From: Tautonia plasticadhaerens
GTDB lineage: Bacteria; Planctomycetota; Planctomycetia; Isosphaerales; Isosphaeraceae
Length of the DNA: 64,000 nt
Direction: 5' to 3'
Assembly (NCBI RefSeq): GCF_007752535.1
Contig: NZ_CP036426.1
Span: 7,998,001 to 8,062,000 of the forward strand
Part shown: positions 58,027-64,000 of the stretch, piece after piece
Position numbering within the stretch: position 1 is the stretch's first letter
How the letters are laid out: each line of letters opens with the position of its first letter
Translations under genes and position numbers: made by a program
The notes under the pieces: model-generated
Told to the model about the DNA's origin: nothing
The model's database searches: none
Seen by the model: the letters and a program-made list of their open reading frames with translations, nothing else

Positions 58027-59676
58027 GTGCCCCGGACCATCAACGGCGAGGCCCACCGGCACCTCCGCACCCTCTTCGGGGGCGGTGCGGCCGGGGGCCT
58101 CTCGGACGGCCAGCTGCTGGAGCGGTTCAACGCCCGGGACGGCCCCGGGGCCGAGCGGGCGTTCGCGGAGCTGGTCGGGCGGCACGGGCCGATGGTCCTC
58201 CGCTTGGCCCGCTCCATCCTCCGAGACCGGGACGCCGCCGAGGACGCCTTCCAGGCCGCCTTCCTCGCCCTGGCCCGCCGGGCCGGCTCGCTCTGGGTCC
58301 GCGACTCGATCGGCCCGTGGCTGAACGCCGTGACCGTCCGGCTCTCAACCCGGATGCGCTCCGACCGCGCCCGTCGCCGACTCCTCGACGAGCGGGCCGC
58401 GAGCCGGTCGTCAACCTCCAACGAACCGGGCGAGGCGGACGACCTCGGCGCCGCCCTGCACGAGGAAATCGCTCGCCTGCCCGACCGCCACCGCCTGCCG
58501 ATCGTCCTTTGCCTGGTCGAGGGCCTCACCCACGACGAGGCCGCCCGACGCCTGGACTGGCCGGTCGGCACCGTCCGCAGCCGACTGGCCCGGGGCCGCG
58601 ATCGCCTCCGTGACCGGCTCGCTCGGCGTGGGATCTCGCCCTCGGCGATCCCGATCGGCCTGGGGATCAGGCGATCGGCCCCCGAGGTGGTCCACGCCTC
58701 GCTCCGGGCCGCGACCGTCCGGGCGGCGGTGTCCGCAACGCATGGCGGCCTGATCGCGGCGGCCGGGGCGGTCCCGGCCGGCACGATCGCCGCGGTGATT
58801 GCCGTCCTCAGGGAGATGACCATGATTCAGCGCACCTTGCTCGTCGTCGGCCTCGTCGCCTCGGGAGTCCTCGCGGCCGAGGCCTCGCGCTCGGCCCAGT
58901 CGAGGTCGGAGCTGCCCCCGACAACTAACCCTCCGCCGGAATCGTCGACCCCGTCGCTCGAGAGTGAGTCAGAGTCGATCACCCGGGTCTATTCGGTTGG
59001 CGACCTGATCTTCATCCCCCACGCGGAGCGGATCCTCTCCTTAAAGGAGGACGGCACATCCGTCGCGACAGTCTCCCCGGGCCTGGCCAGCTTCGGCCCG
59101 CTCATCGACCTCCTCACGTCAACCGTCGCCCCCGGGACCTGGACCGTCGGTGAACCTCGAAGCGGAGATGGATCGACCGTGACGGATCGCTCGATCACGC
59201 CCTTCCACCTGAACCTCAGCCTAATCGTCCGCCATTCGCCCGAGGTCCACGAACAGGTCGTCGAGCGACTCCGGCAGCTCCGCCGGATCGTCGGGCCGCT
59301 CGCCGGGGTCGGAGAGGAGGTCGAGGAACATCGGCCAGTGCCGGTGCCGGGCGGCCTGGGGCAAACTCGCGGGCCGAGCAATCCCGACCAATCCCCCCTG
59401 GCCAGGCCCAACCGACCTGAAGGCGGCCTCGCCCCGTCGGAATCGTCCGAGACAACCGAGTCGCCCCGAGCGAGGCTCTCGACGGACGGGACTCTGCTCG
59501 AATCGCCATTCGGACTCGTGCCTTCCGCGCGCTCATCCGGCCGAACGACCACCGATCAGGCCGACCGCATTGAAGCCCTTGAGCAGAAACTCGACGCGAT
59601 CCTTGAGGAACTCCGCTCAATCCGGGCCGAGGGCGACCGGCTCGACCTCGAACCCCTCGACGGGCCTGGATCGTGA
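58027..59676 (+). CDS. ECF sigma factor fused to a membrane anchor and exported domain
   Basis: A 549-residue protein. Residues 1-200 are an ECF-type sigma-70 factor: region 2 in FAELVGRHGPMVLRLARSIL and RDAAEDAFQAAFLALARRAG, region 4 with the helix-turn-helix GLTHDEAARRLDWPVGTVRS. Hydrophobic segments follow at about 240-262 and 266-285 (RTLLVVGLVASGVLAAEA). Beyond them is a domain with VYSVGDLIFIP, LIDLLTSTVAPGTWTV and NLSLIVRHSPEVHEQVVERL, a module found in many planctomycete exported proteins and reminiscent of secretin-type N-domains. The C-terminus ends in a coiled coil (IEALEQKLDAILEELRSIR). The GTG at 58027 has GGGAGG about 10 bases upstream. No separate anti-sigma gene is adjacent, so regulation is probably built into the protein. 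Confidence 0.85.
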   Translation: MPRTINGEAHRHLRTLFGGGAAGGLSDGQLLERFNARDGPGAERAFAELVGRHGPMVLRLARSILRDRDAAEDAFQAAFLALARRAGSLWVRDSIGPWLNAVTVRLSTRMRSDRARRRLLDERAASRSSTSNEPGEADDLGAALHEEIARLPDRHRLPIVLCLVEGLTHDEAARRLDWPVGTVRSRLARGRDRLRDRLARRGISPSAIPIGLGIRRSAPEVVHASLRAATVRAAVSATHGGLIAAAGAVPAGTIAAVIAVLREMTMIQRTLLVVGLVASGVLAAEASRSAQSRSELPPTTNPPPESSTPSLESESESITRVYSVGDLIFIPHAERILSLKEDGTSVATVSPGLASFGPLIDLLTSTVAPGTWTVGEPRSGDGSTVTDRSITPFHLNLSLIVRHSPEVHEQVVERLRQLRRIVGPLAGVGEEVEEHRPVPVPGGLGQTRGPSNPDQSPLARPNRPEGGLAPSESSETTESPRARLSTDGTLLESPFGLVPSARSSGRTTTDQADRIEALEQKLDAILEELRSIRAEGDRLDLEPLDGPGS

Positions 59677-59703
59677 GGCGAGGCCGACGAGGTTCCGGGC
59701 CCG

Positions 59704-59738
59704 GGCATCCGGGAGGATGCCGACGGGTCGGCCCGTCG
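59704..59738. terminator. Two tandem hairpins between convergent genes
   Basis: GGCATCC/GGATGCC (59704-59721, four-base loop) is followed directly by CGACGGG/CCCGTCG (59721-59738, four-base loop). They lie in the 135-base gap between the convergent sigma-fusion and ASPIC/UnbV genes and may terminate both transcripts. No T-run. Confidence 0.4.
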
Positions 59739-59811
59739 CCCGACACGTGACCGATTCGCTCGGGATCGGGACGAGGACCGTTCGATGGGCAATGGATCGG
59801 CGAACGCGGGA

Positions 59812-62763
59812 CTAATCGGAGGGAGTCGACCAACCCTCCAGGGGCCGTGCCACCGATTCACCCTCGACGAGCCGATACGCCGCGTCGGGCCTTAGGTCGT
59901 CGAAGCGGTCGACCCGGCCGCCGGGCCATCGGACCTCGACCGACACGGGCTCGCCTGCCGGCACCGGGCCGAGCCCGACGTGCACGCGGCCGTCGTTGGC
60001 GGACAGGAAGCTGCCGCCGCCGAGGCGGTGGCGGGCCTGGGTCCGGCCCGAGGCCGACACCCGGACCCGGGCGCCCACGGCGTCCCGGTTCGATCGCGTC
60101 CCCTCCAACTTCAGCGTCAGATATCGGCCGGCCGACCCCGCGCCATCCGTCGTGCCGAGGTTCCGCAGGAACGCCAGGGGGCCGGCCTGGGAGAGGATCA
60201 ACACGTCCTGCCATCCGTCGTTGTCCAGGTCGCCGACCGCCAGCCCGCGCGCCACGCGCTCGACCGACCAGCATTGGCCGGCGCGATCGGACACCTCGGC
60301 CAGCCGGCCGTCCCCCATGCCGAGGAACAGCTGCGCGGGCATCGCGTATGGGGTGCCGGGGCGGAAGTCGTTGACGTGGCCGTTGGCCTGGGCCACGTCG
60401 AGCCGGCCGTCGTTGTTGGCGTCGAGCAGCGCCAGGCCGAAGCCGAGGACGAACCGGGTCGGGGCGGCGAGGCCGAGGTCGCCGGAGGCGTAGGCGAACT
60501 GGCCGCCGCCGAGGTTCCGGAAGGCGGAGGTCGATTCGCCGTAGAAGTTCGTCACCAGCAGCTCGGGCCGTTCGTCGCCGTCCAGGTCGCCGCAGGCCAC
60601 CCCCATGCCGGCCTGGTAGCCCCCGTCGGCGTTTGAGCCCACCCCGGCCAGCTCGCCCACCTGCTCGAACCGGAAGCCGCCGAGGTTGCAGAACAGCAGG
60701 TCGGCGGTCATGTCGTTGGCGACGTAGAGGTCGATCCGATCGTCGCCGTCCAGGTCGGCCGCGACGACCCCCAGCCCCCGGCCGTCGGGGTCGACGATCC
60801 CGGCCTGCTCCGTCACGTCGACGAACCGGCCCCCGTCGTTGCGGAAGACGCGGTCGGGCTCGGACTCGAAGCGCCGGGGGACGCAGTACATGAACCGGCC
60901 CGGGGAGTTGGGGTCCGGGCAGGGGGCGTCGGTCTCGGGATCCCAGCGCACGTACTGGCAGACGTAGAGGTCCAGGTCGCCGTCGTCGTCCAGGTCGGCG
61001 AAGGCGGCCGAGGTCGGCCAGCCCCGATCCCCCCCCAGCCCGGCCTCCTCGGTGGCGTCGGCGAAGGTGCCGTCCCCCTCGTTCCGATAGAGCGCATACG
61101 ACCGCCACCGGGTGACGAACAGGTCCGGGTCGCCGTCGTCGTCAAAATCGCCCACGGCGACGCCGTGGCCGAACCCCCGGGGGAAGCCGGAGATGCCGGA
61201 GGCGTCGGTCACGTCCTCGAAGGTGCCCTCGCCGAGGTTGCGGAACAGGCGATCCCCCCCCCCGGCCGACGCGGAGCCTCCCGGGAACCGACCGCCCTGG
61301 ACGCAGTAGACATCGACCCAACCGTCGCCGTCGTAGTCGAGCAGGCCGAGGCCGCCCCCCATCGTCTCGGGGAGCCGACGCTCGGGGGTCTGGTCGTTCT
61401 CGTAGACGAACGCCAGGCCCGAAGTCGCCGCCTCGTCCCGGAAGCTCGGGATCGGGGGGAGGTCGCCCGGTGAGCCGACGGGCGAGGGCGAGTCGGCCGG
61501 GCGGGCCCCGGGGATGAGGTCGGCGAGGGTCGTCCCGGCGCCGGGGGTCGACGGCCCGGGGAGGCTGCGAAGGCGGTCGAGCGCCGCCCGGGCGTCGAGG
61601 TCTCCGGGGTCGTCCAGGACCCGGATCGTCCACCAGCCCTCGGCCTCGAACCGTCGGCCGAGCGACTCGGCCAGTCGGGCCAGCTCGGCCGAGGGGGGAG
61701 GCCCGCCGGCCGCGAGGGCCCCCATGAGCTTGGCGTATTCATCCTTGAGCCGGTCGATCTCGGCCTTCCGCTCCCGGAGCCGGGAGCGGCGGTCGTCACC
61801 GGCGCCGGGCCGGGCGGCGAGGTCCGCCAGGCGTCCCCAGGCGGCGGCGTCGCCGGGCTCCAGCTCGACCCGACGCTCCAGCGCCGCTCGCTCGGCCTCG
61901 GCGTCCCCCCGGATCGAGGCGAGTCGGGCCCCGATCGAGGCGCCCCGGGGCGAGTCGACCCGATCGGCGGGGATGCCCGCCAGCACCCGATCCGCCTCCC
62001 CGGGACGCCCGGCGACCAGGGCCCATTCGAGCCGGGCGAGCAGCACGTCGGGGTCGTCGGGGCGGCGTGCCTCGCAGCGGTCGAGCCAGGAGTCGGCCTC
62101 GTCGAGCCGGCCGGAGCGTCGGGCGAGGTCGGCCAGGCCGAGCCAGACACGGTCGTCCCCCGGGGCCTCGCGGTAATGACGATCGAGCCGCTCCCGGACG
62201 GCGGCGATCGGCAGCGGCTGCGTCTCGGCCAGCCAATGCGACCGGAGGATCTCGGCCGAAGCCCTCGGCCCCCGGTCCCGGGCCGTCCGCCACTGGCGCT
62301 CGAACCAGTGGGGCAACCGGTCGGACCGGCCGGAGAACAGCAGGAGCTGCTGGGTCATCCGGATCGCCTCGGCGCCGACCTCGTCCCGACGGCCGGCGAT
62401 CGCGTCGAGGCTCCGCTCGGCCTCGGCGAGCCGGCCATGCTCCAGGGCCAGCCGGGCGCGATCGAGGGCCGCCCGGGGTCCGAGGCCGGAATCCTCGGGG
62501 ACCAGGGCCCAGGCGTCGAGCGCGGCCTCGACGTCCCCGAGGTTCGCCTCGCAGGCCCCGAGGCGGTAGGCCACGTCGGCCCGATCCGGCCGACGATCGA
62601 GGAGCGCGGCCAGGAGGCCCCGGGCCTCCTCGAATCGGCCGGCGGCCATCGCCCGCCCCGCCGCCTCGGACGCGGCCGCATCCCTGCGGTCCCCGATCAC
62701 CCAGGCCATCCCCAGGCCGATCGCGGCGGCCATCGGGAGCAGCAAAATCACTCTCGGTCGCAT
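59812..62763 (-). CDS. Exported TPR / FG-GAP / ASPIC-UnbV protein
   Basis: A 983-residue protein with an N-terminal signal or anchor ([20 protein letters not shown]). About residues 30-420 are helical TPR-type repeats ([39 protein letters not shown]). A large FG-GAP/VCBS-type propeller follows with seven Asp-rich calcium-loop motifs, among them [44 protein letters not shown] and [11 protein letters not shown]. The C-terminal ASPIC/UnbV domain (about 880-980) includes [32 protein letters not shown] and VRWPGGRVD. This architecture is very frequent in planctomycetes and implies a secreted or surface protein of unknown role. ATGs at 62763, 62775 and 62787 are all possible starts. Confidence 0.88.
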   Translation of the reverse strand: MRPRVILLLPMAAAIGLGMAWVIGDRRDAAASEAAGRAMAAGRFEEARGLLAALLDRRPDRADVAYRLGACEANLGDVEAALDAWALVPEDSGLGPRAALDRARLALEHGRLAEAERSLDAIAGRRDEVGAEAIRMTQQLLLFSGRSDRLPHWFERQWRTARDRGPRASAEILRSHWLAETQPLPIAAVRERLDRHYREAPGDDRVWLGLADLARRSGRLDEADSWLDRCEARRPDDPDVLLARLEWALVAGRPGEADRVLAGIPADRVDSPRGASIGARLASIRGDAEAERAALERRVELEPGDAAAWGRLADLAARPGAGDDRRSRLRERKAEIDRLKDEYAKLMGALAAGGPPPSAELARLAESLGRRFEAEGWWTIRVLDDPGDLDARAALDRLRSLPGPSTPGAGTTLADLIPGARPADSPSPVGSPGDLPPIPSFRDEAATSGLAFVYENDQTPERRLPETMGGGLGLLDYDGDGWVDVYCVQGGRFPGGSASAGGGDRLFRNLGEGTFEDVTDASGISGFPRGFGHGVAVGDFDDDGDPDLFVTRWRSYALYRNEGDGTFADATEEAGLGGDRGWPTSAAFADLDDDGDLDLYVCQYVRWDPETDAPCPDPNSPGRFMYCVPRRFESEPDRVFRNDGGRFVDVTEQAGIVDPDGRGLGVVAADLDGDDRIDLYVANDMTADLLFCNLGGFRFEQVGELAGVGSNADGGYQAGMGVACGDLDGDERPELLVTNFYGESTSAFRNLGGGQFAYASGDLGLAAPTRFVLGFGLALLDANNDGRLDVAQANGHVNDFRPGTPYAMPAQLFLGMGDGRLAEVSDRAGQCWSVERVARGLAVGDLDNDGWQDVLILSQAGPLAFLRNLGTTDGAGSAGRYLTLKLEGTRSNRDAVGARVRVSASGRTQARHRLGGGSFLSANDGRVHVGLGPVPAGEPVSVEVRWPGGRVDRFDDLRPDAAYRLVEGESVARPLEGWSTPSD

Positions 62764-62840
62764 GATTCCGGCCATGGGACGTGGCATCGGGGCCCCCGGA
62801 TCGGTCGGCCGAACGATCGTCGGGGCGAGGCGGGATGCGA

Positions 62841-62874
62841 GAAAAGGCCCCGCCCGGATCGTCGGGCGGGGCCT
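62841..62874 (-). terminator. Intrinsic terminator of the DUF1559 gene
   Basis: On the minus strand a perfect 12-base stem (AGGCCCCGCCCG at 62863-62874 complement, partner at 62845-62856) with a six-base loop is followed immediately by TTTTC. This is the clearest rho-independent terminator in the window, 28 bases after the stop codon. Confidence 0.8.
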
Positions 62875-62901
62875 CCCCATGGTACGGGATCGGCGAGCCG
62901 A

Positions 62902-63990
62902 TCAGAACTGGTCGGCGCTGATGACCTCGCCGCCCTGCCGGGTGCCGAGGGCCCAGTAGGTGGGCATGGCGATGGTGCTCTTGAGGAACCTCACGCTGCC
63001 GTCGCCGAGCAGGAAGTTGGCCCCGCCGGGGTGGCCGCTGGTAGCGTTGACGATGTTGGAGTGGTCGGCGGAGTACGTGCCGCAAGGCTCGCAGCCGAAG
63101 CGGCACTGGCCCCACTGGTGCTGGGTCGAATTGGGTGGGACGATCGTGTTGAACAGGGTCATCGCGTCGGCGCCCCAGGCCCAGTAGTAGCCCCGGTTGC
63201 TGGCCAGGCCCTGGCCGGGGGCCGCGGTCTGCCAGCGGGTGGTGCAGGCCTGCAGGTTGCTCAGGGTCGTGGGGACGTCCTGGTTGGCGTCGTAGTGGCC
63301 GACCAGTCCGTCCTTGTTAGCTCCGGTGACGTAGGCCCTCCGGAGGTCCTCACCGCTGCCGACGAGCCCCTCGCTGAAGGCGATGGTGTTCGACGAGCCA
63401 TCGGCGATGCTCTGGATGCCATAAGATGTGGCGTAGTAGAACAACCCGGTGCTCCGACCGCCCGGCCTCTGGCAATTGTTGTGGTCGTGGTTGTTGGACG
63501 TGTTCGTGCTCGTCCCCGTACTGGCGTAGTAGTTGTTGAAGAACTGCCGGCCGGCGTTGCCGTCGGAGGGGCAGAGGAAGGTGGCGAGCCGGGTGTTGGT
63601 CAGGGTGCTGTTGAAGGGGTACGACGGCCAGGAGATCGGGTCGAAGTTAAAATTGATGGCGTCGTAGAGCGGCTGGCCCTCGATGTAGCCGAGCAGCATC
63701 GCGTGGGGACTCCAGCCCATCCAGTTGATGCAGGTTCTCGGGCCGTCCTGAAGGTTGTAGGGGTTGTCGGTGGCCGTGGCGCCCAGCGGGAAGGTCCCGT
63801 GGGCGCTGTGGTAGTTGTGCATCGCCAGGCCGATCTGCTTGAGGTTGTTGGTGCACTGGGCGCGGCGGGCGGCCTCCCGGGCGCTCTGCACGGCCGGCAG
63901 CAAGAGGGCGATGAGCACGCCGATGATGGCGATGACGACCAGCAGCTCGATCAACGTGAAGCCGCGGGCCCGTCGCTTGAGAGTTCTCAC
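62902..63990 (-). CDS. DUF1559 protein with prepilin-type N-terminus
   Basis: A 362-residue planctomycete-type DUF1559 protein. The N-terminus is a type IV pilin-like signal: basic RRARG, then [20 protein letters not shown], with prepilin peptidase cleavage expected between Gly and Phe. Family features follow: [60 protein letters not shown] and the C-terminal H-x9-DG motif ([12 protein letters not shown]). Such proteins occur in tens to hundreds of copies in planctomycete genomes and are thought to be pseudopilin-like surface or secretion components. The start is a GTG at 63990, ten bases from the window edge; a start further upstream cannot be excluded. Confidence 0.92.
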   Translation of the reverse strand: MRTLKRRARGFTLIELLVVIAIIGVLIALLLPAVQSAREAARRAQCTNNLKQIGLAMHNYHSAHGTFPLGATATDNPYNLQDGPRTCINWMGWSPHAMLLGYIEGQPLYDAINFNFDPISWPSYPFNSTLTNTRLATFLCPSDGNAGRQFFNNYYASTGTSTNTSNNHDHNNCQRPGGRSTGLFYYATSYGIQSIADGSSNTIAFSEGLVGSGEDLRRAYVTGANKDGLVGHYDANQDVPTTLSNLQACTTRWQTAAPGQGLASNRGYYWAWGADAMTLFNTIVPPNSTQHQWGQCRFGCEPCGTYSADHSNIVNATSGHPGGANFLLGDGSVRFLKSTIAMPTYWALGTRQGGEVISADQF

Positions 63991-64000
63991 GGATTCGTCT

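Overview
This 64 kb window is chromosomal DNA of very high GC content, almost certainly from a planctomycete of the Isosphaeraceae type (Tautonia/Paludisphaera-like). Pointers are a DUF1559 protein with a prepilin-type N-terminus and H-x9-DG motif, an ASPIC/UnbV-FG-GAP-TPR protein, an ECF sigma factor fused to a membrane anchor and exported domain, a cytochrome c/copper-monooxygenase fusion, a ceramidase-like hydrolase and many secreted proteins of unknown function. I see no rRNA, tRNA, CRISPR array, prophage or insertion sequence. Long open frames occur on the strand opposite most genes because of base composition and were left out.

Layout. 1-9 kb: pyruvate dehydrogenase genes on the minus strand (E1 alpha, E1 beta, E2, then a cut-off E3), with an oppositely oriented HlyD-like/cellulose-synthase-like pair lodged between E2 and E3. 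9-14 kb: aconitase, a small lipoprotein, a Gly/Tyr-rich secreted protein and an MqnA/MqnD-family protein (futalosine menaquinone route). 14-20 kb: a three-gene ABC-2 export operon (ATPase, 933-residue permease, membrane-anchored partner). 20-26 kb: a HEAT-like secreted protein and a divergent 1,485-residue TPR protein. 26-32 kb: cytochrome c-monooxygenase-EF-hand fusion, ceramidase-like hydrolase, a large secreted propeller-like protein and a small hypothetical. 32-37 kb: nitrilase, fatty acid desaturase, a small protein, a ceramide-glucosyltransferase-like GT21 enzyme and an exported zinc-ribbon protein. 37-39.7 kb: a secreted repeat protein and a 1 kb gene-free stretch with diverged direct repeats and nested hairpins. 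39.7-46 kb: SulP transporter, small hypothetical, RbfA, ATP-dependent DNA ligase, GntP-type permease. 46-51 kb: type IIA topoisomerase A subunit, small CxCxxC protein, topoisomerase B subunit. 51-57 kb: Tat-exported protein, ligase-associated exonuclease, DUF6263-like protein, THUMP-like methyltransferase. 57-64 kb: tRNA-dihydrouridine synthase, ECF sigma fusion, TPR/FG-GAP/ASPIC protein, DUF1559 protein.

Themes. Central carbon metabolism (PDH, aconitase) and menaquinone synthesis sit together at the left. The middle is rich in envelope functions: export, polysaccharide or lipid glycosylation, desaturation and secreted proteins. DNA topology and repair genes (topoisomerase pair, ligase and its partner exonuclease) form a third theme. 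Several convergent gene pairs are separated by strong hairpins.

The best leads for new biology are the ECF sigma fused to an exported domain, the HlyD/cellulose-synthase-like pair, the cytochrome c-monooxygenase-EF-hand fusion, the small Cys protein between the two topoisomerase genes, the 130 bp inverted repeat and C12 tract upstream of the dihydrouridine synthase, and the repeat/hairpin region at 38.2-38.8 kb.
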